Of a stretch of 7,122 nt of DNA, positions 1 to 5,062 are shown one piece after another. The stretch is from JAGLGH01 sp034723595 (lineage in GTDB: Archaea; Nanobdellota; Nanobdellia; Woesearchaeales; JAGLGH01). The position numbers were made by a program, and so were the translations under genes. The DNA lies in the NCBI GenBank assembly GCA_034723595.1, contig JAYEPB010000147.1:1-7122 (forward strand), written 5' to 3'. Positions within the stretch are counted from its first letter, which is position 1; the number at the start of each line of letters is the position of its first letter. A model generated the notes under the pieces. The model saw only the letters and a program-made list of their open reading frames with translations, searched no databases and was not told the origin of the DNA.

Positions 1-120
1 GGTAGGTAAGTTCTTCTTAAGTTGTTCTCTTGTCATAAGAATATTAGCTTTCTGCAGAATATCTTCTACCATTAGGACTGTTTTCAGATTTGGATAATGT
101 ATTATTTTTAAATCTTGCAT
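1..120 (-). CDS. Small winged-helix DNA-binding protein, 5' part only (runs off left edge)
   Basis: Reading the minus strand from an ATG at 120 gives 40 codons without a stop up to the window edge, so only the N-terminus is present. The protein begins MQDLKIIHYPNLKTVLMVED and continues with a basic helix containing TREQLKKNLP. From memory, this resembles the start of small archaeal winged-helix proteins, where a 'P-N-L-x-T-V-L-M-V-E' segment precedes the first helix and a 'K-x-L-P' segment leads into the recognition region. The function would be DNA binding, probably as a regulator; the target is unknown. No Shine-Dalgarno sequence lies before the ATG. The gene runs in the same direction as the ATPase ending at 197, so the two could be co-transcribed across a 76-base gap holding an archaeosortase fragment. 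The start and coding status are fairly sure, the family less so. Confidence 0.6.
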   Translation of the reverse strand, partial: MQDLKIIHYPNLKTVLMVEDILQKANILMTREQLKKNLPT

Positions 121-135
121 TCTAATTGCTGTTTG

Positions 136-190
136 TTGCGTATTTCTTCTTTTATTATCAGTTTGTGCAGAAGTATATCTATAAGAAGAG
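136..190 (+). pseudogene. Archaeosortase tail fragment (copy E, right part)
   Basis: Bases 141-190 match 2780-2829 at 46 of 50 positions and the archaeosortase tail at 5287-5336 at 44 of 50. This is the part of the gene just after the conserved histidine codon. Neither the Arg nor the His motif is present here, so it codes for nothing useful. It ends 6 bases before the stop codon of the minus-strand ATPase and begins about 16 bases from the winged-helix start. It therefore fills the gap between two minus-strand genes while being in plus orientation itself. It may be the right-hand half of a copy whose left half lies outside the window. Confidence 0.7.
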
Positions 191-196
191 TATCTC

Positions 197-1426
197 TTAA
201 ATTCCTTTAAAAGCAACTTTCCATGCAGGAATAAGCTTTATTGAATCCCTTTTTTCTTCTGATGTTTTAGTAATCATAATTCCTTTGGGCTGCTCAAATT
301 TTTGCATAAAATAGACTACATTTTTAAGGTCATCATTAGCAATTGTGTTCTTATATTTAACTTCAATAGGAATCTTCTGCTGGATTATATCAACTTCCTT
401 TTCCTTTTCTCTCCAATAATACTTAGCATCTAAAATAGAAACAATCAGGTTCTCAATTAATTTGCTCTCATCTATACCATAGCAGAAACAAGGATGATAA
501 GGATAAATCTTCTTGAGCTTCCTTGATGAGCTTAGCTCACCTTTGCGATAATTCTTAATGGTCCTGGTAATCAATCCCTGATTGAGATAATTTATATGCC
601 TTAATATATTCTCTTTTCCTCTGTGTAAATCTCTTGCTAAGGCATCTACATTAACTATAAATCCTGGGTCTTCAAAAAACAGATTTTTCAGTGTTTCCAA
701 TAGATCTATATCAACATCCTTAAATTCTTTGCTTATATCATAAAAGAGAATTCTTGCCACTATAAAATCATCAATATATTTCCTGATTAGGATATCTTCC
801 TTTAAAGATGCTATCTCAGGGAAAGGAGTCTTAAGATACCAGATAAAATTGTGTCTGAGTTCTTTTTGATATAAATTTAGCTTGTTTTTTTCAATTTTAA
901 TCTTATTTATCTTAAGCCACTCTTCAAAACTTAAAGGTTCAAGTCTCAAAAATTGAATCCTTCCTGCTAAGCTTTCTGAAGCATTTTTTCTCAATCCTAA
1001 ATTAGATGATCCAGAAATAAAAAATTTTATATTTGGATATAGGTCATAATAAATCTTTATCTTGTTTTGCCAGTCTTCCAGTTTTTGTATCTCATCCAGA
1101 AAGAAGTAATATTTTCCACTTTCAAGATCCAGCTGATTGAGCATGGAATATTCAGAGAAGATATCATTTAAATCCGATACTTTTTGGTCAAACGAGAAAT
1201 AAAGGATCATGGATGGATCTGTTTTCTTATTGATTAACTCATCAATCAGCTGAAAAAGCAAAGTAGATTTACCAACTCTTCTTAAGCCATATAAAGCAGT
1301 AATCTGTTTAATCTCATTTGCCTTGATTAATTCCTTAAACATATCTCTTCTGAATTCTTTTGCAAGAACTTTTTTAACACTTCTGGATTTCCACCAGGGA
1401 TTCAGTAGCGTAAGTATATCCTCCAT
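197..1426 (-). CDS. AAA_14/DUF4143-type ATP-binding protein with nuclease-like C-terminal domain
   Basis: This 409-residue protein is a P-loop ATPase of the AAA_14 plus DUF4143 class common in archaea. Residues 47-55 form the Walker A loop (GLRRVGKST, lysine 53), and residues 107-112 the Walker B strand ending in D111-E112. Residues 135-142 (FFISGSSN) look like sensor 1, and R156 in LAGR is a candidate arginine finger. Residues about 255-290 look like a winged helix. The C-terminal part (about 340-375) carries D346 followed by E355-V-K357, the layout of a PD-(D/E)xK fold, which in this family is often degenerate. Length is normal and nothing is broken. The start at 1426 is supported by a TATA box about 27 bases upstream and implies a leaderless mRNA. 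The biological role of the family is poorly known; a part in defence, toxin-antitoxin or mobile elements is inference. Confidence 0.85.
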   Translation of the reverse strand: MEDILTLLNPWWKSRSVKKVLAKEFRRDMFKELIKANEIKQITALYGLRRVGKSTLLFQLIDELINKKTDPSMILYFSFDQKVSDLNDIFSEYSMLNQLDLESGKYYFFLDEIQKLEDWQNKIKIYYDLYPNIKFFISGSSNLGLRKNASESLAGRIQFLRLEPLSFEEWLKINKIKIEKNKLNLYQKELRHNFIWYLKTPFPEIASLKEDILIRKYIDDFIVARILFYDISKEFKDVDIDLLETLKNLFFEDPGFIVNVDALARDLHRGKENILRHINYLNQGLITRTIKNYRKGELSSSRKLKKIYPYHPCFCYGIDESKLIENLIVSILDAKYYWREKEKEVDIIQQKIPIEVKYKNTIANDDLKNVVYFMQKFEQPKGIMITKTSEEKRDSIKLIPAWKVAFKGI

Positions 1427-1430
1427 ATTC

Positions 1431-1446
1431 GTTCTGAAATCAGAAC
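1431..1446. promoter_or_regulatory. Palindromic operator candidate 1 of the ATPase promoter
   Basis: GTTCTGA-AA-TCAGAAC is a perfect inverted repeat with 7-base arms. It lies between the TATA box and the ATG of the minus-strand ATPase, where a bound protein would block transcription initiation. Its centre is 33 bases from that of a second palindrome with the same arms (1463-1480), about three helical turns, which suits cooperative binding on one face of the DNA. Confidence 0.7.
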
Positions 1447-1447
1447 T

Positions 1448-1457
1448 AATATATAAA
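1448..1457 (-). promoter_or_regulatory. TATA box of the ATPase gene
   Basis: On the minus strand this reads TTTATATATT after an A-rich stretch that could serve as BRE. Its centre is about 27 bases from the ATG at 1426, the usual archaeal distance to the transcription start, so the message is probably leaderless. The two palindromes lie immediately on either side. The core closely resembles the HEPN promoter at 1704-1711. Confidence 0.65.
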
Positions 1458-1462
1458 CTTTT

Positions 1463-1480
1463 CGTTCTGAGTTCAGAACG
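1463..1480. promoter_or_regulatory. Palindromic operator candidate 2 of the ATPase promoter
   Basis: CGTTCTGA-GT-TCAGAACG is a perfect inverted repeat with 8-base arms that contain those of 1431-1446. It sits just upstream of the TATA box. Two near-identical palindromes bracketing a TATA box strongly suggest a dimeric repressor. The regulator is unknown; the ATPase itself (internal winged helix) and the winged-helix protein at the left edge are the nearest candidates. Confidence 0.7.
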
Positions 1481-1546
1481 GATATAATAAATGGCAGAAT
1501 TTACTTATTAGTAAACTTTGATGGCATTAGCTTTATGTAGGAAGTT

Positions 1547-1624
1547 TGCATTGATTCAACCCTCTTCTTTATTGCATTCTTTTCTGATTATAGGTGTGTT
1601 CTTCATCAATGTGTTAAGACTGCT
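1547..1624 (+). pseudogene. Archaeosortase tail fragment (copy B, left part, internally deleted)
   Basis: Bases 1550-1586 match 5072-5108 at 36 of 37 positions, and 1587-1624 match 5174-5211 at 34 of 38 positions, the last 21 being identical. The 65 bases between these blocks in the longest copy (5109-5173) are absent. The fragment holds a TGC codon (1547-1549) directly before the I-D-S codons, where the catalytic Cys region of archaeosortases is expected, but the S-G codons are missing. Clear similarity stops just after the 'V-L-R-L' codons, where the HEPN/MNT cassette begins. Translation soon reaches a stop, so this is a remnant. Confidence 0.75.
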
Positions 1625-1640
1625 GTGAGAGATGTCTTAG

Positions 1641-1657
1641 GGTTCTTAACAAGAACC
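1641..1657. promoter_or_regulatory. Inverted repeat upstream of the HEPN promoter
   Basis: GGTTCTT-AAC-AAGAACC is a perfect inverted repeat with 7-base arms, located about 50 bases upstream of the TATA box of the HEPN gene. Its GTTCTT/AAGAAC arms resemble those of the operators at 1431-1480. It may be an upstream operator. As RNA it would make only a short hairpin with no T-tract after it, so a terminator is less likely. Confidence 0.5.
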
Positions 1658-1703
1658 AATTAGGTATTATCTCTCTCAATGGTTACACTAATTAACCAAA
1701 AGG

Positions 1704-1711
1704 TTTATATA
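1704..1711 (+). promoter_or_regulatory. TATA box of the HEPN/MNT operon
   Basis: TTTATATA, preceded by an A-rich stretch, has its centre about 29 bases upstream of the ATG at 1737. The transcript should start at or within a few bases of the ATG, giving a leaderless or nearly leaderless message. No Shine-Dalgarno sequence is present. Confidence 0.6.
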
Positions 1712-1721
1712 TCTGTTGTAG

Positions 1722-1736
1722 GTTCCTATAAGGAAC
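1722..1736. promoter_or_regulatory. Operator candidate abutting the HEPN start codon
   Basis: GTTCCT-ATA-AGGAAC is a perfect inverted repeat ending on the base before the ATG. It covers the expected transcription start, so a protein bound there would shut the operon off. This position is typical for autoregulation by a toxin-antitoxin complex. It shares the GTTC...GAAC outer bases with the other three palindromes in this intergenic region. Confidence 0.6.
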
Positions 1737-2084
1737 ATGAATCAAAAAGAGATTTTATTAAAGAATATTGCAGAATTTATTAAAGAAGCTAAAGAAGCAG
1801 CTATAAATAAGTCTTTTAATTCATCAGTAACATTATACTTCAAAGCTCTTGTTGTAATAGCAGATTATCATATTCTTGTCAATGAAGGATCCATTCCAAA
1901 GAATCATACAGAGAGATTTAACATCCTGAGGACAAAATATAGATTAATTTATGAAATTCTTGACAAAGATTTCCCCATTTATCAAAATAGTTACAGAATT
2001 GCTCTTGGAAAATCATATTGTGAGGTTCTTGAAAATGATACTAAAAAACTTATTGCAATCACCAAAATTAATCTCAATATTTAG
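1737..2084 (+). CDS. HEPN-domain protein, putative toxin half of a HEPN/MNT pair
   Basis: This 115-residue, mostly helical protein resembles archaeal HEPN-domain proteins encoded next to minimal nucleotidyltransferases. Recognisable parts are the A-D-Y-H-I-L helix (residues 42-47), the P-K-N-H-T-E-R-F segment (54-61) and the Y-Q-N-S-Y-R segment (82-87). In HEPN/MNT (type VII) systems the HEPN protein is an RNase or translation toxin that the partner inactivates by adding AMP. The classical R-x(4-6)-H ribonuclease motif is not visible. H57 and R60 occur in the reverse order (N-H-T-E-R), so this may be a divergent or inactive subfamily. The start at 1737 follows the TATA box and an abutting palindrome. 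The gene overlaps the next one by 50 bases, indicating translational coupling. Confidence 0.75.
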   Translation: MNQKEILLKNIAEFIKEAKEAAINKSFNSSVTLYFKALVVIADYHILVNEGSIPKNHTERFNILRTKYRLIYEILDKDFPIYQNSYRIALGKSYCEVLENDTKKLIAITKINLNI

Positions 2085-2616
2085 AAAATTTAAGAATAGG
2101 GAGATATTTGATATTTTGGTATATGGATCTATCGTTAGAGGAAAGCAAAGAGTAAATGATATTGATATTGCAGTTATATTAAGAAAGAAGATACCTCTGG
2201 ACAATAAACTTAAGATGGCTGCTTCACTCCGAAATAAATTAAGATTTCTCAATATTGAGCTGGATGTTAAGGTTATAGATTTTGCAGATTTACAGGATAT
2301 TGCTTTTGTGGCAAGGGAATCAATTATAAGTGAAGGATATTCTATATTAAACAAAAGTTTTTTGCATAAGCTTTTTGGATTTAATGCTTATGTAATCTTT
2401 TATTACAAGCTAGATAACCTTTCTCCCTCAAAAAAGAAGATGTTCTACTATGTGTTAAAAGGAAGAAGAGGAGAGAAAGGTATCCTTGAAGAGAAAGGCA
2501 CACAGGTTGGAAACTGTATCCTAAAAATTAAACTACAACATTCAGAAGAGTTTAAAGAGATACTTGAATATCATAATATTGAATATTCAACTGAAAAAAT
2601 ATTAACATATAGTTAA
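2035..2616 (+). CDS. Minimal nucleotidyltransferase (MNT) with archaeal C-terminal extension, putative antitoxin
   Basis: The frame is open further upstream, but I place the start at ATG 2035 because the nucleotidyltransferase fold begins soon after and the longer start would overlap the HEPN gene by 134 bases instead of 50. The resulting 193-residue protein has the polymerase-beta signature: G31-S32 in YGSIVRG, D42 and D44 in N-D-I-D-I, and a third carboxylate at D77 (E-L-D-V-K), so the catalytic site looks intact. In known pairs such enzymes AMPylate or oligoadenylate the HEPN partner. Residues about 108-193 form a second domain (Y-K-L-D-N-L-S, K-K-K-M-F-Y-Y, G-R-R-G-E-K-G-I-L) that minimal MNT antitoxins lack. 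From memory it resembles an extension found in other archaeal nucleotidyltransferases; its role is unknown to me. Confidence 0.75.
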   Translation: MILKNLLQSPKLISIFRKFKNREIFDILVYGSIVRGKQRVNDIDIAVILRKKIPLDNKLKMAASLRNKLRFLNIELDVKVIDFADLQDIAFVARESIISEGYSILNKSFLHKLFGFNAYVIFYYKLDNLSPSKKKMFYYVLKGRRGEKGILEEKGTQVGNCILKIKLQHSEEFKEILEYHNIEYSTEKILTYS

Positions 2617-2682
2617 AGCATAGATAATCCTAGGAAACTTTTTAATAGCAAGATTGAAACTTTTGTTAATATCTTCAGGACT

Positions 2683-2829
2683 ATGATTCTGTTAAGACTG
2701 ATTCTATTAATCCTGGTGGGGGTTCATATATCAGAAGATCTGGCTGTAGGCATATTCCATACAAATGCTGCATATGTATTATTTCTTCTTTTATTACCAG
2801 TTCATACAGAAGTATATCTATAAGAAGAG
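2683..2829 (+). pseudogene. Archaeosortase tail fragment (copy C, right part, frameshifted)
   Basis: From 2690 the sequence follows the archaeosortase tail from 5199. Similarity is 43 of 60 positions over 2692-2751, 20 of 20 over 2752-2771 and 51 of 55 over 2775-2829. The translation keeps the Arg (codon 2695-2697) and the I-F-H-T-N-A segment with the conserved His (2758-2760) at the same spacing as the longest copy. Two extra bases near 2772 then shift the frame, and a stop follows at 2821. The left half, with the Cys region, is missing. It lies 66 bases after the MNT stop and is the natural right-hand partner of fragment 1547-1624. Confidence 0.78.
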
Positions 2830-2870
2830 AGAATAAATGATTAACTACTTTTAAATAGGGCAATATAGAA

Positions 2871-2880
2871 ATATTTATAA
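2871..2880 (+). promoter_or_regulatory. TATA box of the gene at 2927
   Basis: ATATTTATAA lies about 50 bases upstream of the ATG at 2927. The transcript would start near 2902, giving a leader of about 25 bases that carries the Shine-Dalgarno sequence GGAGG (2915-2919). The paralogue at 6977 has the same promoter and leader arrangement. Confidence 0.5.
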
Positions 2881-2926
2881 TCTTCTAAGTATTCTCATTC
2901 TAGAAATTATGAATGGAGGCAATAAA

Positions 2927-3613
2927 ATGACAGATAATTTACATTATAATGATATGTTAAGTAAAAATACGGCAATTTTTCAGGCTTTCTGGGAGAATGA
3001 ATTTGATAGAATGAAAGAGCCAGTTTATGCTCCTTTAAAAAAGAGATATCCTTCTCTAAAAGGGATTATGGAAGATTTTGAAGATGATTATGATCCTATT
3101 GCAAGATATGAATCAGATAGATCTATCATGGGCCTGTTTGAGGGTATGGCAGAGATTATTAATTCAATTAAGATAATTGATAAAGAAAATCGTTCTCAGA
3201 AGATTAGTAGGATGCTGGACAAGGTTAATCCAATATTGGATTTATATTTTAGATCTGCACCAGTTCAGGAAGAATTTTATAATAGAATTATAGAAGCTTC
3301 AAAACTAATCGGAAAATCATATGGTGTTGACCCTGTTGAGTTATTTAAAAATCAGGATTCTTATGACCTGGTTCAGGGAAAAGCTATTCCTCAAAGAAAG
3401 ATAGCAGAAGAATTCTTGGAAATAAATCAAACCTCTGAAACCAGCGTGTTTGATGCAAAAAGATTTTATATGAATCATGCAAAGACAGATGGTTTAACTG
3501 ATAAATGCATACTTGAAGAGATTAAATTAATACCTACACCAAAAGCAGTGGATGCATTGCACCTGGCTGTGAGAGAATATAAGGCAAAAGAATTTGACAG
3601 GATTTACAGGTGA
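2927..3613 (+). CDS. Helical protein of unrecognised family (paralogue of the gene at 6977)
   Basis: I do not recognise this 228-residue protein. It is acidic and predicted mostly helical, with no signal peptide, membrane span, Cys pairs or familiar catalytic motif. The N-terminal 45 residues (QAFW at 19-22, EFDRM at 25-29, KRY at 39-41) are shared with the truncated gene at the right edge, which shows a real family. The C-terminus has a P-K-A-V-D-A-L-H-L-A-V helix (205-215). An in-frame ATG at 2909 exists, but GGAGG at 2915-2919 lies between the two ATGs, 7 bases before 2927. The paralogue starts after an equivalent G-rich stretch and the same AATAAAATGA, so 2927 is preferred. The gene stands alone with its own promoter, flanked by archaeosortase fragments on both sides. 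An effector or defence role would be only a guess. Confidence 0.72.
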   Translation: MTDNLHYNDMLSKNTAIFQAFWENEFDRMKEPVYAPLKKRYPSLKGIMEDFEDDYDPIARYESDRSIMGLFEGMAEIINSIKIIDKENRSQKISRMLDKVNPILDLYFRSAPVQEEFYNRIIEASKLIGKSYGVDPVELFKNQDSYDLVQGKAIPQRKIAEEFLEINQTSETSVFDAKRFYMNHAKTDGLTDKCILEEIKLIPTPKAVDALHLAVREYKAKEFDRIYR

Positions 3614-3617
3614 TGAA

Positions 3618-3639
3618 TTCTTTATCTCTTTTTTCTTCT
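3618..3639 (+). terminator. T-rich stretch after the gene at 2927, possible archaeal terminator
   Basis: A pyrimidine-rich run with a block of six T (3629-3634) starts 5 bases after the stop codon of the unrecognised gene. Archaeal RNA polymerases commonly stop at such T-tracts without a hairpin. Part of this stretch might instead be decayed archaeosortase sequence continuing leftward from the fragment at 3648. Confidence 0.35.
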
Positions 3640-3647
3640 GCTATTAA

Positions 3648-3694
3648 TTTATCATTGGCTTTATAGGGATGTTATTCATCAATGTGTTAAGACT
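3648..3694 (+). pseudogene. Archaeosortase tail fragment (copy D, middle part)
   Basis: All 47 bases are identical to 5162-5208 of the longest archaeosortase copy. They encode the membrane segment F-I-I-G-F-I-G-M-L-F followed by I-N-V-L-R with the conserved Arg. To the left, 3628-3642 shows weak similarity (10 of 15) to 5096-5110. If homologous, this copy carries a deletion in the same region as fragment 1547-1624. To the right, similarity drops to about 53% up to 3730 and the reading frame stops at 3732. No right-hand partner with the His motif follows before the PIN operon. Confidence 0.78.
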
Positions 3695-3805
3695 ATTCTT
3701 GTTTATAACTCACCTGTTTAATATATCTTTATGAATATTAGTTCCAAAATTTGTTTGTATCGAAGATTATTTATAAAACTCGGAAATAGTTATATGTCAA
3801 ATACA

Positions 3806-3814
3806 ATATATTTA
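3806..3814 (+). promoter_or_regulatory. TATA box of the PIN operon
   Basis: ATATATTTA is centred about 35 bases upstream of the preferred PIN start at 3845, giving a transcript start around 3837 and a leader of only a few bases. A second AT-rich element (ATTATTTATAAA near 3765-3776) could serve a longer transcript. Confidence 0.45.
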
Positions 3815-3844
3815 TTAAGAGGTACAATTCACTGTTTATTTAAG

Positions 3845-4477
3845 ATGGAAATCTTTATATTTGATGCAAATGTTCCAATTGCGTTAGATACATCTGGACA
3901 TTTTTCTATATTAAAGGATATATTTGAGGATAATGATAATAAGATAATTATGTCAAAAGACAATTTCGAAGAATGCAGAAAGAAATATGATTATAAGTTG
4001 TGTCGAAAATTACAGGGTATAAGTTGTTTTGAAATTGAAACTAACATTGATCAGGAGAAATTGAAAGATATAAAAATTACTTGTGAAAAAAAGTTAAAAC
4101 AAAAAATGCATCAGGACCCTAGAAAAAGTACTGATTATCAGGTAATTTTAATGGCAATCGAAAAGAATGCAGATTTTTTAGTGACGAATGATAGAAAATT
4201 ATTTCAGGTTTTTGAGAAATATCAGCAATATATTAATACTCCAGAGATTAGAAAAATTAAACCTTTGACAATGGCATTATTTTTAAGGTATTTACAGAAT
4301 TTAAATAAGGAAATATTTACTCCATTACAAACTGCAAATATCAATTTTGATATTTACGAAAAAGTTGAAACCCCTAATTTTTGTCAGGGTGTGAAAACGA
4401 TGGGGTGGGAATATAATGACGTTCAAAAAGTTTTTCGCCCATACGCACGTAATGTAATTAGTATTATAAATAATTAG
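3845..4477 (+). CDS. PIN-domain protein, putative ribonuclease
   Basis: The frame is open from 3731, but the PIN fold starts directly at the ATG at 3845 (MEIFIFDANVPIALD), a TATA box lies at the right distance, and the upstream codons look non-coding, so I use 3845 (210 residues). The acidic residues expected for metal binding are all there: D7 in F-D-A-N, E42/E43 in N-F-E-E-C, D97 in S-T-D-Y-Q and D116 in V-T-N-D-R. PIN proteins are Mg2+-dependent RNases, including VapC toxins and RNA-processing nucleases. Residues beyond about 150 form a helical extension of unclear use, making it longer than a typical VapC of about 130. It heads a tight three-gene operon; a toxin role is inferred from that setting. 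No classic VapB-like antitoxin precedes it. Confidence 0.8.
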   Translation: MEIFIFDANVPIALDTSGHFSILKDIFEDNDNKIIMSKDNFEECRKKYDYKLCRKLQGISCFEIETNIDQEKLKDIKITCEKKLKQKMHQDPRKSTDYQVILMAIEKNADFLVTNDRKLFQVFEKYQQYINTPEIRKIKPLTMALFLRYLQNLNKEIFTPLQTANINFDIYEKVETPNFCQGVKTMGWEYNDVQKVFRPYARNVISIINN

Positions 4478-4488
4478 AGGGAATAAAT

Positions 4489-4743
4489 ATGTTCAGTTTT
4501 TTATTTAACAAAAAAAAAGAACAAGAAAGAAAATTGATTATAGATGTAGCTAGAAGAGAATTAGAATTGATGGATGAAATTGACGAAATTTGCAAGAAAA
4601 AATTACAAAAAAGGAGAGAGAGAATTAGCGCAGATAGGATTAATGTCAGAATAAATGAGAAAGAATTAATAATTGAAGGCAAACCAATTAAAATTAAAAA
4701 TTATCGGAATGGCAAACATTTAACATCATCTTGCGATGCTTAG
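4489..4743 (+). CDS. Small charged helical protein in the PIN operon
   Basis: This protein has 84 residues, not recognised as any named family. A short hydrophobic start (M-F-S-F-L-F) is followed by a highly charged helix or coiled coil (residues about 8-50, rich in Lys, Arg and Glu), then a short beta-like segment (I-N-V-R-I-N and E-L-I-I-E-G, 51-64) and a polar tail. It begins 11 bases after the PIN stop codon, with a GAGGG Shine-Dalgarno sequence (4477-4481) overlapping that stop. Its own stop overlaps the Shine-Dalgarno sequence of the next gene. This spacing argues for co-translation with the PIN protein. A role as antitoxin or adaptor for the PIN nuclease is possible from size and position, but nothing in the sequence proves it. 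Confidence 0.68.
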   Translation: MFSFLFNKKKEQERKLIIDVARRELELMDEIDEICKKKLQKRRERISADRINVRINEKELIIEGKPIKIKNYRNGKHLTSSCDA

Positions 4744-4752
4744 GAGGTTAAA

Positions 4753-5043
4753 ATGGCTAAAAAGAAAGAAGATATACCAATTGTTCGAACTCCTAATTTT
4801 ATGAAATATTATGTGACTAATGTTAAAGGTGGTTTAACTAATCAGGATTTCAGAATTGAATTACTTAACGAAAAATTAAAAGAAGAAAACAATTGGGCTT
4901 ATATTTCTGATGCCTTGATAATATGCTCTCCTATTGGAGCAAAGAAATTATATAATCTTCTCAAAGAAATGATTATAACTTATGAGAAAGAGCAAGGGGA
5001 AATTAAGTTAGATAGCGAAGAGAAAGTTTATAATGTTGATTAA
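4753..5043 (+). CDS. DUF3467-like small protein
   Basis: This 96-residue protein matches the pattern I associate with DUF3467: a Y-Y-V-T-N-V strand (residues 19-24), a D-F-R-I-E-L segment (32-37), a strand ending in C-S-P followed by A-K-K-L-Y-N-L-L (58-70), and a terminal helix with Y-E-K-E-Q-G-E-I (77-84). The molecular function of that family is not established as far as I know. A clear GGAGG lies 5 bases before the ATG, overlapping the stop codon of the previous gene (TAGGAGG at 4741), so the start is secure. It closes the three-gene operon with the PIN protein, and its stop is about 20 bases before the archaeosortase remnant. Family assignment is from memory and moderate. Confidence 0.72.
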   Translation: MAKKKEDIPIVRTPNFMKYYVTNVKGGLTNQDFRIELLNEKLKEENNWAYISDALIICSPIGAKKLYNLLKEMIITYEKEQGEIKLDSEEKVYNVD

Positions 5044-5062
5044 TAATAAATATACTTAATGA

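Noticed and set aside
1490..1510. ATG with a possible TATA-like stretch before it (GATATAATAA)
   Set aside because: It opens a frame of only six codons before a stop and has no ribosome site.
1521..1541. Possible sixth archaeosortase scrap resembling the CATTGGCTTTATAGGG region of the other copies
   Set aside because: Only about 17 bases with several differences in AT-rich DNA; cannot be separated from chance.
1951..2034. Upstream start for the nucleotidyltransferase
   Set aside because: It would overlap most of the end of the HEPN gene and adds residues that are just another frame of HEPN codons; ATG 2035 fits the family fold.
2013..2354. Open frame of 113 codons on the minus strand across the nucleotidyltransferase gene
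   Set aside because: It lies opposite a gene with intact catalytic motifs, has a low-complexity Ser/Ile/Leu composition, and has no promoter or ribosome site.
2681..2863. Minus-strand open frame over archaeosortase fragment C
   Set aside because: The same antisense peptide pattern appears opposite the copy at 5063-5365 because the DNA is repeated; the plus strand carries the recognisable Arg and His motifs.
3731..3844. N-terminal extension of the PIN gene
   Set aside because: The PIN fold begins at the ATG at 3845, a TATA box lies inside the extension, and its 5' end overlaps decayed archaeosortase sequence.
4464..4682. Minus-strand open frame over the 84-residue gene
   Set aside because: Opposite a gene with good operon spacing and Shine-Dalgarno sequence; its Ser/Leu/Ile-rich peptide is the usual shadow of a Lys/Glu-rich gene.
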